Source of the DNA: Echinococcus granulosus
Lineage: Eukaryota > Platyhelminthes > Cestoda > Cyclophyllidea > Taeniidae
Assembly: GCF_000524195.1 (NCBI RefSeq)
Contig: NW_020170412.1
Coordinates: 95,108 to 159,107 of the forward strand
DNA: 64,000 nucleotides
Direction: 5' to 3'
Shown here in pieces: positions 29,901-40,675 of the stretch (position 1 is its first letter; every line of letters begins with the position of its first letter). Made by a program: the position numbers and the translations under genes. Below the pieces are notes generated by a model. The model had not been told where the DNA came from, did no database searches, and saw only the letters and a program-made list of their open reading frames with translations.

Positions 29901-32900
29901 AACTGGCATCATTCTTAATTCAAGAAATGGGTAGACATCACTCTAACTAGTCTAGAAGCCCTTGCTTATGTGCATTCGAGCCTGAATGGCGACAGTCTCT
30001 ATAGCAACTGTCTGCGACACCATGGAAGAGGAAAGGGGCAAAAGTTGGGAGATTTTAATGCGTCTGGTGATTTTTATCAGCAAAGTAAAACGAGGCTCAT
30101 CTAAGCGCATTGCATATCATCACACTTTCTCCTCTTCAAAATGCTGAAGAAGCACGGTAAAAAACGGACAATGAATAAGCGAGTTGGTGGCAATGCTCAT
30201 GACTCACACGAAGTCAGTCTGTGGTCTTCTAAAGCCTGTGCATCCATGGAATTGCCCAAAGATACCCATGAAATGGGGACTCTGGGAGATTTGCAAACGC
30301 TCTTTTTTGCACTTCCAAACAAACTTTTTAAAATTAAGTGACTTAATCCACTTATGCAGCGCGACGACAGCGCCATCTCGGTGCACGCATCCGCTGTCGA
30401 TGAGTAGCAGCAACAGTAACAGCAGCAAAGAAGGCGTTAATCACGGACTTCCTGTCCGGGTGTTATTTTAGTTTTTAAATCTTTCGCCCTCCCAGGCCTT
30501 CACTACCGTTTTAGCATCTACTACCTTGCCTGATTAACCCCGAAAAATGCGCTGTTTCCTTTCTTTTGGCTCACAGAGCTGAAAACTAATCAGCTAAGTA
30601 ATTGGCGATAACATTGAAAAAACGAAAAGCTTGTATAGCGTTAATCAAAATTAAACAGAGAAAAAGGAGAGGGATACGTAGAAGTGTACTGAGTCAGTTT
30701 TAATGCGCGTAGCCGCTTCCACGGCCTAGGCCATTATCACAGCGACGAGTCTTTCCTTCGATAATACGGGCGTATCATACCCGACTCATCAATTGCAGAC
30801 ATACAGACTGAGGAATAAAAAAAAAAGTGAATCTTTTGGTTCTAGCAGACTTGGATGTGTGTATGCTGTTAGACTGGTGAGCCAATTTCACCGGAAAAGA
30901 GCGGAGGAGGAAAGGATTAGATGTGGAAGAGAAAACGAGAGGGGAGAGAGGAGTATGATTAATAGCTGCTCCCCACAAGCACATTTGTTGCTTCGTTGAC
31001 AAGTAGGGGCTTCGGAGGGGGCGGGGGCGAAGCAAATGCGACACCAGAGCACGCGTGCGCGAGTAAGGAGCACTGGGAGAGAGGCACGAGCACACAAACA
31101 GGAAAGCCGAAAAGAGCAGACGAGCTGGCCAGCCAACTACTCCAAAGCATATGAACTGACAACAACCACACACACGTACACATACATTTTGCCTGGTAAA
31201 AAATAGCACTGCTCTTCACGGCATTCTGACTTTATTATTTAAGTTTGAATTTTATTCCGACTGCCTGGGGACACCGGCGATTCACGGGTTAACATGGAGT
31301 TCACACTGTATTGGAATAACATTTAATAGGCTTTCTTTTCCAGTCTCCACCGCTCGAGTCTGTAGGATAGTGGTGCGGAACTGAATCACCGGCCCTTCTA
31401 GGCGTTTATAATAGGACCGCATTCAGACTTATGTACCTTAAAGTAGCTTCAGGGACTTGTGCACCTGAACCTCACAATTACTTAATTGTTTGGAGCAGAT
31501 AGTGGGAAGAGAACCAGAATATTTTTCGTGTTTAAAAACATGCTTAATCACAGAGTAAAATTATTGTGATAAGAGGAGTTAATTAAATTGCAATTCCAAT
31601 TTTAAACATTCTCCTTTCATCTACTGAGAACACAATAGGGGCTTTTGGGCTTAATTACTAACTGTGAAGAAGAACTGAGAAGAAAAGGAACAATGTTATA
31701 TTTCAAGGTAGGTGAAAAAGGCAATCAACTTTATGCTGCTTGTAGGTGAAAGGAGAAGGAATTAACTAGATCACTTTGATCGGCGTTGTCATCATTTTCA
31801 CCTCTTGCGTCTCCTTTATAGTCACTTCCAAATCGTTGGCTCCTTTTAATCGTGAAGGAAAAAATGCACGTAGGATAAACAAGAAAAGACACCCCCTCCA
31901 CTGGAGGCAGATGACTGGCTTTCGTACTTAATGCTCATCTGGTATTAACAAATGGAATGCAAAGAAAGCTAAACACTGAACTTCTGTCAGCATTTGCCAG
32001 TCAATCTCCAAAATGGTTTTCAAATCTACTTTCAATGAACCTCTGGGAATAACGGTATGCTTTCTGTTATGACATCCATCAATTTAAAGTCGTGAGAAAG
32101 AGACCTGTAGTCGTAGAGGTTTCGGTATCATGCCAGTATTGTGATTATCCTCCTCTATTGCTGATCAGATATTTACCGAAGCTGATACATACCTCCTGTC
32201 AACACTACATGGAGGAGGTTTCGCCAAAACTGAAGTATATTCGAAAGAGAAAGTGACATAGAAAAGTATCTTAAGAATCATTTGGTGCCAACGTCTTGAT
32301 GACCTACAGTGAAGTTAAAATTCGCTGATGTAATCATCCGGTGGACGCAAAAAAAACTTTTGGTGAAGCGTAGAACTCTTCCGCCACCGAAAGCCCTCTA
32401 ATACCTGAACCATAATTCAACCTGGCTTTGAAATGTGCCGATTTCCGTATGATTTCTCAAGGAATGACGCAAAGCACTTCAAAACGACTCGCCAGAATTA
32501 AAAGTGCAAATGCCTTGGCAGCAAAAGTTTACCGTTTAGTGTTTGACCATTGGGTAAAATGATGACATCTTGTCACAGAAAGCCTAGCTAGACAGTCCCA
32601 TTTTGGTGGCAGTAATTCCATTAATCTTGTAAAATTTGAAGCTCTTCATATAAAAGCCAAAAATTTGAGTGAACAGGTCGATATAAGGACGTGTGTTGGA
32701 TCTGGATGAAATTGAAACGAATCAACCCTACATTATATTTGGTAATGTCAAAACCGAGGCATCGATTTGATTGTAGAAATTTCTTTAAGACTACAAAAGT
32801 CTAGTGGATTTAAAAGACACCTTTTAGTTGTGTAGGGAAGAACGAGTGTAGTGGAGGAGGTGGTGGTGCTACAAGGAAGAGATCAAAGTGGTTTAAAAGA

Positions 32901-35900
32901 GAAGGCGTATACTTACTCAAACACGCAAGTACCTTTGACCTACACTTCACTTCCTCCTGCCTTCTACTTTCTCTGTCAGCGTAGCTACTTCTGCGGTGTT
33001 ATTAATCGTACCAAAAAGTAAAGTATGGGAAGTGAGAAATTCGCCTTCGGGAGAAGGAAAATGAGGAAAAGAGCGGGCCAGATGTGGCGGAAGAGGTGAG
33101 AGCGGAACAAAAGAGCCATGCTCGTTCCGTTTAGATCACGATCTCTGGTTTGCGCACGCACACGCACAAGTAGAGAATTGGAGAAATGGGAAGAGGAAGT
33201 TGCCCCTCTAAATAGGCCGTCGTCGCGTTGGCGCTTCCAATCTTCCATCAATCATCCACCTCTCTCAAATGACAAACACTCTTAGCTCCCCCTTGGTTTA
33301 GCCAAAAAAGCGATGATAATATTGAAAAAATGAAATGTTACTTCCTGGTATGGGGTAAGGTTTTACACCCAAACCATCACTCCTACGATTAGCTATCGGT
33401 CAACGCAGTTAACTGATGCCCAAATTTGACGACTAGATAAGTGAGAATGGTGCCTCCACTCGTGTTTGAACAGGTCTTTATAGGAGTTGACAAATTTACA
33501 AAAAGAAATAATTCACTCCCACTGAGTCAATATTGTTCTAGCTAAATGACTTGTGTGAGTGTAGGTATATGAAAAATAAAGGCGTTATATGCATGAAATT
33601 TTTGGGGTAGCTAACCTGGATGAAAAATTTAGACGAGATAAAAGCGCTTTAATGAAGGGACGAGAGATAGGGATAATCAGGAAATAAGCATCAAAGTGAT
33701 AGTAAAGGTATGGCTGTCAGGTGATGGGGAATGGAAAGAGATTATGTTTTCCACTACCAGATTTGTTTTTTTATTCACTAAGCTAAGTATTTCAGTAAGC
33801 CAACCCTTGCTACTTTGAATACGTGACACCGTCAGGCGCATACAATACAGAACGAGAATGGGAAATGAGGGAAGATTTAATGGGACATGCATTCACCTCC
33901 CCCCACAGGTTAGTCATCTGTCCACTTTCAATTCATACTTGTATTTTTTTTTTTGACAAAGATAAACACAATAAGACTGATTCTTGTAGAAAGGGGTCAC
34001 GGTTGTGCTTTCAAAACGCGATATAGAACTGCGACTGACTAAAGGTAAACAATTTTGTCATTCGTGATTGCTCTTGTAAAATTTGCATACACAGGGCCCT
34101 CCTCCATACGATTGGTGAAGGGATAACGGGGCCTGCCTATGACATGGTCTTAGATCAACAAAAAAGAAGGAAGTTGACATGGAAAGGGTTAAGTTTTAAG
34201 TCGCCACAACGACTGGACTTTTGTTCGATAAATATGCGCAGAGGATGACGGGTAATGGAGCTCTTGTAAGTAAAGGGCTTGACGGACGGGTGACAGCTCA
34301 CATCGACTTATCGGATCGGCTTTTGAAAAAAAGTCACTGAATTATTCACACATATGCCAGGAGGACCCGCCCGACTAGATTCCACACTCAACTGACGGTC
34401 GCGTGACTCAGAAAATCTCAGGCAGCGTCCATTGGCTAACCACGTCGTCTGTCAATCACAATAGCAGAGGTAAAGGCACCTACAGCAGGGTCGGGGGTGA
34501 GGAAGGGAGAGTTAGATGGACTACCCCAGAGCATTGGAGGCCTGAGTGACGGGTAAACAAGATACATACGCACGCACGGATGCATGCATGAATGGATGGA
34601 TGAACTACACAAGCCCGTGCTTGCTTCAGAGCTGTACACGCACGCACGCGTTTTGCATGGTATCTCGTCTCTACCCTTCTCGTTCTAGTGATTGATGTCC
34701 GGGCCCTGCTGGGAGGTTAATTAACTACACTTACATACGCAAATACATACACACGTGCAAACCTATGTTGGTCGACGTCAGGAGTTGTTTGTGTGTGTTG
34801 AGCGACGACCAGAAGCTCGTATAAGTACGTGTGGTAAATTATCACCAGGATATGTAAGTTTTAATACGTGGGGGAGCAAAACCAGATGTGAACCCCACAC
34901 ACAGCTGTTTCCCTGTGACAATGAGCAAAAAAACCTCTCCTTTTAGCTCAATGACACAGGTGAGGTTCGAATCGTGACACCTTTAGAAATAATCTAAGGA
35001 GAAAATTGCTAATGAAAGTTGGGGAAAAAAAGGCAGTTTGGTGGAAGCTGTTCTAATGGATGCGAAAAGAGAAAACATACAGTCATGCTGAGCGACTACC
35101 TTAAATTCGCCTTTGTAAAAAAGCACAGAGCGCGGCCAACTTAAGTGTCGGGGCTCGGGTTTTACATTAGGTCCTGCGATATCTAATCTATCCCAGTTAG
35201 TTAGTGAAGTAGATTAGGAAACTCTATTTTTAATGTTAAACCACATACTCCACCATTCTAGAAGAAGTGCCTGGTTGAGACATTATTTGACTCCATCATG
35301 CTCGTACCACCTGTGCTAGTAATCCCGAGGTAGCGCTTTCAGGGAGTGCTGGAGTACAACAACTAAGCTCTCTCACCATCAAAACCGAATGTAAACAGCA
35401 AACGAGTGTTTTCTAGCCCTCGTCTCCTTTGGGAGATTATTCCAACTCGCGGGAACGAATATAAATGTTGTGGAGAGCGTTAATAAGTGATGAATGCAAA
35501 AGTGAGGGGAGGAAAAATGTTGTGCGCATGGATCACAAAGTTTTCGTCCACATTAGGCAAAAAAAACAAGGAAAACATGCAGCCTAGGGGAATTGGACAC
35601 GTGTCACAGCGACCGAATAAGGGATATTAAGAGTTGGGTCTGTATTTGATGAGGGTAAAGAACAAGATAAATAGCAACGATGTAGCAGCAGCAGCAGCAG
35701 CACAGGCGCCAATAGGTAGCATATCTCACTGTAAAGTGATCACAAAATGAGAGAGAACCCATTAATCTCAATTAGCCCGCTTACCTGCCTGCCTGGCTGC
35801 CTAGTCGAGTGTACACGGAAATGGTGGATGGGAGAAACGCAGGCAGGCATGTATGTATGTATCCGTGTTTAAATGTATGCACACGAGTGCATGGAGGTGG

Positions 35901-38900
35901 GAAATAGGCCTCCAACTTTTTAACACTTTGTTTCTGATCTCAACGCTTTGGTGTTAATGGGATCTCAAAACGTACACAGTTAAGCTAGTAAAGAAACGCT
36001 ACCTCAAATGGAAACGAGTCACCACGCTAGTGAGGATGATATGTCCGCTACACCCGACTAATAGATTTGACATTGTGAAGAAATGCAGCCACAGATTCAC
36101 TTATTCTTTCGGGGGTTAAGGATGAAGATGGTAATGTGGAATTCGAGGACCCGCTGCAGAATCGATTTAGCGTCGACAGCTCAAAGTAGAAACAAAGTAT
36201 TTAGGCAATGAGAATCCCGAGGATGACAGTCAAAAAAGATCAGGTCAATGTTGTTATGTTGACAGTATATGTATTCCACTCATTCAACCATATGTGCATG
36301 CTTTGACAACTCCACACAAATGCGGTACTTGGATTATTGAAAGTCTTTTACATAATGATTAAGAGTGGAGCGTCGAAAGACGCTGGCAATTCCCCCACTT
36401 TATCCGGTTCGAAACAGCAGTGAGGAATAGGGCTGGCGATTAAGAATCCACGATCAACCGATAGGACAAGGCTAAGATCGGGCTTAGCGATTACGTACGA
36501 ATCGTAGAGACAAAGACTGCATTTAAGATCGGGACACTTACATCTATAAACGCCCTATCACATTCAGGTTGTTTACTATTAGTGCTTGATTTCCTTTAAC
36601 ATAACCAGGGGACAAAAGTTGATTGGATAAATATGAAAGGTGTGATTTAACGACACATCTAAAATCCGGGCTTTTGTAAAGCATACAAATGTTATAGTGA
36701 CGAGTTAAGAAAAAGAACAATAGAAGGCGAGTTCCGTTCAGTCAAAATTCATCCTTCCGCTTCCTCCTTTCAAACCGGCGCTGCAGTGAGTGCTCGAGTG
36801 GGAGTATAATTGGGCACACAAATTCAAAAGCTGAAAGTCAGCAAGTCACCATCAGCACTCGTAAGGCTAGCGCTCTTTCCACGACTGTTGAAATTTAATT
36901 CCTCACTGAAGGCAGGGAAAGAGATGTGGGAATGTGCACGTCTGCACGAGTGGGAAGAGAGGAAGGAAATGGACGAAATGGGGGGAGAGAAACAGTAACA
37001 GACACAGGGGGAAAAAGAAGAGGCAGGAAAACACCCACACAGACAACATTCAATATAGACATTCGAATGTGTGCCTAAACAGGTTAGCATGATCCACACG
37101 TACGCCCTCGCCTTTTCAAGGGCGGGGCAGTAGGCCAAAATCCTTTCATTTACTCATCGTCAAAAGTCGACAAAGAGGTGAGTCCAGAAGCGACTTAATA
37201 TTCAACCGAAGTTAATGACCTTAGCATGAGAACAAAATGTATAACTGCAAATTAGAGCAGAGCTATTAAGTCAAGGAGAATACCAATGTGGCAGATGGGA
37301 GTCATAAGAGCACTGAGTATCCTAATTTGGTCACTGCAAAATTTAAACAATTGACTAAATAGCATTCCACTTGAATGCTCAAGTAGACCAATCACACGAA
37401 AAGGTGCTGTTTTGAATGGGGAATATGAGTCATTAGGAACCGAGGAATAGCACTTCTATTCTAAGGCTGTGTAAGGGTGATTCGGCGACGATTGAGCAGA
37501 CTCAGCTTGTGATTGTGTAAATGAGATAAGTGTACCAAAATGGACACGAACGTTTGTTATTTACAGCGCTCCTACTTCCCAGTACCTTCGCATCTGAAGA
37601 CGCTGTCGGCTGTTCCGGGGGTGGATACAGACATAAAGGAGGGAGGCAAGAAGAAGGTAGAGATCAATCCAATTCAGTATAGAGGCAAAAATTAAAGATG
37701 AGTGGCCATTATGGAAGTGAAACGTCGAAGGGGTGCCTAAATGGACCCAAATACACGCAGTCACCGCATCAAGAAAACTTGTTACCACACTAGCATCACG
37801 GCACCAGCTTGAATCCGAATGGTTGCTGTGCTTTTCGCTGCCTACAATGTCCTAAGCACCACCACCAACGTTGATTAAGGAGATTTAGAAACTCACAGGA
37901 TAGCAAGTTCCAATAAAAGCTGAGCAAAATTTTAATTAAACAAAGAGGGAGCAGGAGAATTAGAAAATTAAAGCTATCTGAAGTCGCATGACCTCCTTTT
38001 AAATGACCAATCAGTTTTTTGTCCATCCGAAAATCGTCGTTGTGACACAGACACTGGAAATTAGGCTATTATAACCCCATTATCTTGGTTTTAGAAGGCT
38101 GTAATGTGTTCCGCTGTCAATAAGTCTACCAGAAATCACGGGCAAAAGCTGTGGAGAACCATGAGGTGGGAACAATGCAGAAGGGATGGCAGTTTAGTCT
38201 TTAGGCGTTTGAAAGGCAATGCCTCTAAAACCCACTTAAAGGCATCTCTAGCGTCCGGAACACCTGAAAACTAAAAATAATGATAACACCCAAAATCAAG
38301 ATAGTGGTCTTGTTTTCTACCATCTACAATTATCTTGAAATCTCCGTCGATATGATTAAAGACATCTACCTACATCCAGGGTAGCGGAATCCAATCCAAA
38401 CATTGACGACAAAACTGGAATGAAGCAAGAGAGGACAAAGGGAGAGACAAGGAGGCCCATAGGGGGAAAAGCAACAGAGACATAAACACCGATACAATCA
38501 GTGTGGTGAAGACTCCAAGTTGACGCCCATTCACTTGTATGGGGCGAGGGGGTGAAGTCCAAGGGAATGGCAGAGGGAGTTGGGTACTCTCTTTTGTTTG
38601 TCCCTCTGGGCTGGTGCACGAGTCATGTTTATGAGTGTGTGTGCATGCGTGTGGAGAGTGAATCCCCTCTCCCGCACTATTAGCAGCGTCAGCAGCAACT
38701 GTAGCAGCGACAGTAATGGCGGGAATACAGTCGACACCATGACGACCATTGTCAAGAGTGAGTGCCAATGAAAGAAGGCAGAGAGAATAGATGAGCGAAA
38801 GAATGGCAAGCGCAGACAACGGTAAGAGTACGTATGGGTACAGTGCATTGACATTAGCACCGAGTGTGCATGATGCACTGCATTGCGTCACAGCACGACG

Positions 38901-40675
38901 TGTGGTAGGTGTACTAATAATAAACAGTAGGTCGCCCCAGTGAAGCGCGGATTCAGACAGAGTAGAAAAAAGTTGGGCGAGTAGAGACAAACATACACAC
39001 GGTCGAATGTCGCCATTGCTTAAACTGGTGTGATTGTGTGTGTGTATGTGCACGTGTTTTATCCAGTGGGTGCCAAACCTATCACCCACTATGTGGGATC
39101 ACACATGAATAAATTAACAAGTACTGCCATCAGGCCTAAAGTACACGCGAGAAGAAGTGGTGCCTGTCTTTCGTTCGTTCTTTCTCCCGGATAGGTAGAC
39201 AGGTGAGTGTAAGGGGTGATAGAGCACCCCACCAGAGGGCACATGTACATATGCATACGTATGTGAAGATAGGAAGGAAGTATGAAAGTGAAGATAAGAG
39301 GGATAGGGGAAAGGGGTTAGAGAGGGAGAAGGCAGACCCATCATGCCATGTGTGAAAATACGCACGTACAGGAAGCACGGTTGACCCAAATTTTAGACAC
39401 ACCCAAGCACACACCCCAAAACATATATTTAAGGATAGAGGTAATGAAAGTTATTTTCAATTACGGTAACTATGACTTTATGTAAGCACTTGAGGAGGCA
39501 GTGACACAGTTTTGCCCCGAGAGGGCATAACAAATAATGGACAGTGGAGTATGCGAGCGATGTTTGCAAAATAAATACAGTCATACGCAATGTCATGCGT
39601 GAGTGAGTCACCAGAGGATGGTGCACGCACGCACACGCACATGAGCGGAGAGAGGGACGGATGGACGTAGAAGAGGAAGAAAAGGACAAGGTGGGCTGGG
39701 AAAGTCGCAAAAAAACATAACGGGCCCAGTCGGGATCAGAGAGAAACTTAAGCACTTCTATCGAATCTAATTCCTGCAAACACAATACGATTTTGGAGTG
39801 GAGATGGCAAGCTAGATACTCAAAAACAATACCATTAGGAAAAGAACTTAAAACTTTGTTGCTGGTCCGTCCTTTTAAGGGAAAAAAAGGAGGCGACTGG
39901 TTATGCTGTTTGGGAGCTCAGAGCATTAACACTGCCCATGCAGGGAATATTGTATATTCGTGGCTCGAGAAGCTTACGTGCGAAAAAAGTCAGAATATTG
40001 CATTTATACATAAAACTCAACTCCCGAGTCGAGTTTTAAATCGCCTAATCCACTGCATATGTCAAAAATTCAAAAAGCTTAACTTAGCCTATAAGTTAAA
40101 GAAACGTAAGCACTGCAGAATATTAGAATTTCCTATTGTTTTTTGGCAATTTTTTTGAAGCAGAATTGTTAAAGTGTACAAAAGCGTAAGGAATAGCTAG
40201 TGTAATGCATTTGCTGAGCAAAATTTTTAGGAATGTAAATACTACCGCGCTTAGAGTGTGAGATAGCGACTTTAAATGTCCTAACTAGACTACCGTAAAT
40301 CCAATGTAGATCAAATTGATTTAGTCTTAACACATTTGTTTTAAAAACTGAATTTAAATTGCTAATGGTCAGGTCTGTAATAATTGAGATTGATTAGGCT
40401 TATATGCTAAACACAAGAGTAGAGAATCATAAATGCTTTATAAGAAATGATGTCAAGGAGGAGTAGAGAGATGCACGTGTTTGTTTGCTAAAACCAATCT
40501 TATAAACTATTACAATAAGCAGAAAATTTACCTGCTCTTCACTTTCGATAACGAGGCCAACTTTATCCTCAGTCAAGTTTTCTGACGATTTGACTTGCTC
40601 ATCCTCTTCGCCTTCATCTTCATACACCTTGATTTCATCGGTGCAAGCAAGATCGTCTCCAGCAACGCTATTCAT
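2337..40675 (-). CDS. TCF/LEF: TCF/LEF (pangolin) HMG-box transcription factor, whole gene span
   Basis: This is the nuclear effector of canonical Wnt signalling, which binds beta-catenin through its N-terminus and DNA through an HMG box plus a C-clamp. Exons in coding order are 40532-40675, (missing), 27327-27760, 19321-19516, 15297-15669, 8836-9111, 4527-5831, 3031-3468 and 2337-2958. Every join except the first is phase-consistent with GT/AG borders. The 40532-40675 exon ends in phase 0, but the 27327-27760 exon needs one incoming base, so at least one exon of length 3n+1 lies in the 12.8-kb gap. The seen exons code about 1,260 residues, larger than typical TCF/LEF proteins because of Ala/Ser/Gln/His/Pro-rich linkers and a long tail. 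Introns are 12.8, 7.8, 3.7, 6.2, 3.0, 1.06 and 0.07 kb. Confidence 0.9.
3031..3468 (-). CDS. TCF/LEF: TCF/LEF exon: end of C-clamp, poly-Ala/His/Pro tail
   Basis: Acceptor CAATTGTAG|A completes Arg (CG+A) and the exon continues RKKKCIRF, giving the fourth C-clamp cysteine and the family-typical KKKCIRF. Then [17 protein letters not shown], eleven or so Ala, [14 protein letters not shown], and a Ser/Thr/Ala-rich part ending HPSLGG. Donor GGCGGCAG|GTAGTT leaves phase 2, and the 72-bp intron (2959-3030) leads to the final exon. Length 438 bp agrees with the phases on both sides. The tail beyond the C-clamp has no named domain. Confidence 0.93.
3469..4526 (-). other. TCF/LEF intron inside the C-clamp
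   Basis: A 1,058-bp GT-AG intron interrupts the C-clamp between its third and fourth cysteines. Reading straight through the donor gives CGG then TAG, an immediate stop. No other exon is seen in it, though 3659-3973 carries a 104-codon plus-strand open frame without a recognisable domain. Confidence 0.8.
4527..5831 (-). CDS. TCF/LEF: TCF/LEF HMG-box exon and first half of C-clamp
   Basis: This 1,305-bp exon (acceptor TTTTTTAG|T, donor TGTCG|GTAGGT) holds the diagnostic HMG box at about 5507-5740: [51 protein letters not shown] and [11 protein letters not shown], in the order and spacing of TCF/LEF. A basic tail ([11 protein letters not shown]) follows, serving as DNA-bending and nuclear-localisation segment. 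Next come about 270 residues of low complexity with Gln runs (HQQQQQQQ), His-Gln runs, Pro runs ([12 protein letters not shown]) and Ser runs. The exon ends with [19 protein letters not shown], the first three cysteines of a C-clamp, which binds a helper DNA site. The fourth Cys is in the next exon. Confidence 0.97.
5832..8835 (-). other. TCF/LEF intron, 3.0 kb
   Basis: No coding signal was recognised. A (CA)n tract lies at about 7236-7250. The remaining sequence is ordinary mixed-composition DNA. Confidence 0.6.
8836..9111 (-). CDS. TCF/LEF: TCF/LEF linker exon with poly-Ala tracts
   Basis: The exon starts at GGATTCGCAG|C (completing a codon as AG+C, Ser) with [20 protein letters not shown], continues Thr/Ser/Ala-rich ([13 protein letters not shown]), and ends SGRQNS plus CG at donor CTCTCG|GTGAGA. 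It is 276 bp, phase 2 to phase 2, and joins in frame with the HMG-box exon as CG+T (Arg). The Ala runs use mixed GCN codons, so they are not a simple triplet expansion. In this stretch the plus strand also has open frames, which are shadows. Confidence 0.8.
13329..13343. repeat. Poly(A) mononucleotide tract
   Basis: Fifteen consecutive A on the plus strand. No target-site duplication or coding remnant was seen beside it, so a retroposed tail is not supported. Confidence 0.9.
14905..14935 (+). other. Possible G-quadruplex motif
   Basis: Four G runs (GGGGG, GGG, GGGG, GGGGG) are separated by loops of about 4, 2 and 8 bases. It sits in a TCF/LEF intron on the strand that is template for that gene. 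Confidence 0.6.
15297..15669 (-). CDS. TCF/LEF: TCF/LEF linker exon (Ser/Thr/Ala-rich)
   Basis: The acceptor TTTTCTCAAAG|GT supplies two bases to complete a Ser codon. The exon then reads [19 protein letters not shown] followed by a Ser/Thr/Ala-rich stretch and AKTPYSP, ending CCAAG|GTTTGT in phase 2. It gives about 124 residues. [18 protein letters not shown] basic/Ser-Pro sites may be phosphorylated in the linker, but that is inference. Reading past the donor stays open for about 57 further codons, so the donor choice rests on phase agreement with 8836-9111. Confidence 0.75.
16870..17065 (-). repeat. Dispersed ~190-bp repeat, copy 1 (in TCF/LEF intron)
   Basis: Matches the family core in reverse orientation: TATTTGTTTAACCCTTTG at its left, GGCCATGACAGTAGCCCC in the middle, TCGACAATACGTATTCTGCC, then TTGTCTTCAGGAAAGTC and GCGCTAC at the right. 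The 60-130 codon open frames crossing it are by-products of the repeat. Confidence 0.8.
17769..17878. repeat. (GCAC)n / alternating purine-pyrimidine tracts
   Basis: Two clusters (about 17769-17794 and 17834-17878) are built of ACGC/GCAC units such as GTGCGTGCGCACGCC and GCGCACGCACGCACGCG. Such alternating tracts can adopt Z-DNA. Confidence 0.8.
19321..19516 (-). CDS. TCF/LEF: TCF/LEF linker exon ([17 protein letters not shown])
   Basis: The acceptor CCGCTGTAG|CCG opens in phase 0 and the donor CTAAAAA|GTATGT closes in phase 1. The 65 codons include [20 protein letters not shown], an aromatic/proline segment, then [12 protein letters not shown]. The one-base overhang (A) joins the GT that starts the next exon to make Ser. 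This reciprocal fit is the main evidence that the exon is real; the segment has no named domain. Confidence 0.75.
19517..27326 (-). other. TCF/LEF intron, 7.8 kb
   Basis: No exon was recognised. It contains (CA)n tracts at about 23661-23682 and 23946-23964, and a purine-rich G-run cluster at 25242-25272 (GGGG, GGGG, GGGG, GGG). Confidence 0.55.
23946..23964. repeat. (CA)n microsatellite
   Basis: About nine CA units in a TCF/LEF intron. Confidence 0.85.
27327..27760 (-). CDS. TCF/LEF: TCF/LEF linker exon ([10 protein letters not shown]... Gly/Ser/Ala-rich)
   Basis: The exon runs from acceptor CTTCACAG|TC to donor ACATTT|GTGAGT. It takes one base from the previous exon and ends in phase 0, coding about 144 residues. 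It opens with [20 protein letters not shown], then is rich in Ala, Ser, Gly and Thr ([16 protein letters not shown] near the end). No fold is expected; it is linker between the beta-catenin box and the HMG box. Its place in the gene rests on strand, phase, and splice borders that match the 19.5-kb exon exactly. Confidence 0.8.
33164..33233 (-). CDS. TCF/LEF: Candidate missing TCF/LEF exon (weak)
   Basis: A minus-strand frame here reads [11 protein letters not shown], close to the vertebrate TCF block KRQ-DGGLFKG that lies just N-terminal to a PGYP motif; the next known exon, 27327-27760, carries FLPGYP. A 70-bp exon from CGC at 33233 to a GTGTGC donor would start in phase 0 and leave one base, exactly the phase needed. 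Against it: the acceptor (TTGGAAG) lacks a pyrimidine tract, the donor is poor and sits in a GTGCGT repeat, and a TGA lies just upstream in frame. It may be chance. Confidence 0.25.
35683..35703. repeat. (AGC)n trinucleotide repeat
   Basis: About seven AGC units in the largest TCF/LEF intron. No open splice-bounded frame around it was convincing. Confidence 0.85.
40532..40675 (-). CDS. TCF/LEF: TCF/LEF first coding exon: beta-catenin-binding domain
   Basis: The 48 codons start at the ATG at 40673-40675 ([20 protein letters not shown]) and end at the donor GCAG|GTAAAT in phase 0. The order GDDL-x-x-x-DE-[IL]-x-x-[YF]-x-DEGE followed by [11 protein letters not shown] matches the conserved N-terminal beta-catenin-binding box of TCF/LEF proteins, with GDDL.A.DE, DEGE and KSSEN in place. 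This ATG is chosen because the family motif begins within five residues. The frame is open upstream with no second conserved block. An AG at the end of TTATCAG about 22 bases upstream could be a leader or trans-splicing acceptor. Basis: motif recognition plus the later phase chain. Confidence 0.9.

Larger units (their letters stand above)
27761..40531 (-). other. TCF/LEF 12.8-kb interval hiding at least one exon
   Basis: Phase arithmetic demands at least one exon with length 3n+1 here. The best candidate is at 33164-33233; a second, less fitting one is 34484-34541. Other content: (AGC)n at 35683-35703, GCAC tracts near 34565-34650, (GT)n near 39035-39050, and a 239-codon minus frame at 38370-39089 without an ATG or domain. 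Confidence 0.6.

Noticed and set aside
30775..31209. 144-codon minus frame in the large TCF/LEF intron
   Set aside because: Cys/Ser/Leu-rich low-complexity translation of a purine-rich strand, with two other open frames overlapping and no splice borders fitting the gene.
34484..34541. Splice-bounded minus segment [19 protein letters not shown] as the missing TCF/LEF exon
   Set aside because: Acceptor and donor are good and composition fits, but its phases (2 in, 0 out) do not fill the 0-to-1 gap alone; two further unseen exons would be needed.
38370..39089. 239-codon minus-strand open frame, the longest in the large intron
   Set aside because: It starts with GTG, not ATG, crosses microsatellite-like sequence (HACTHTHKH), has no domain, and two other frames are open in the same place, so biased composition explains it.
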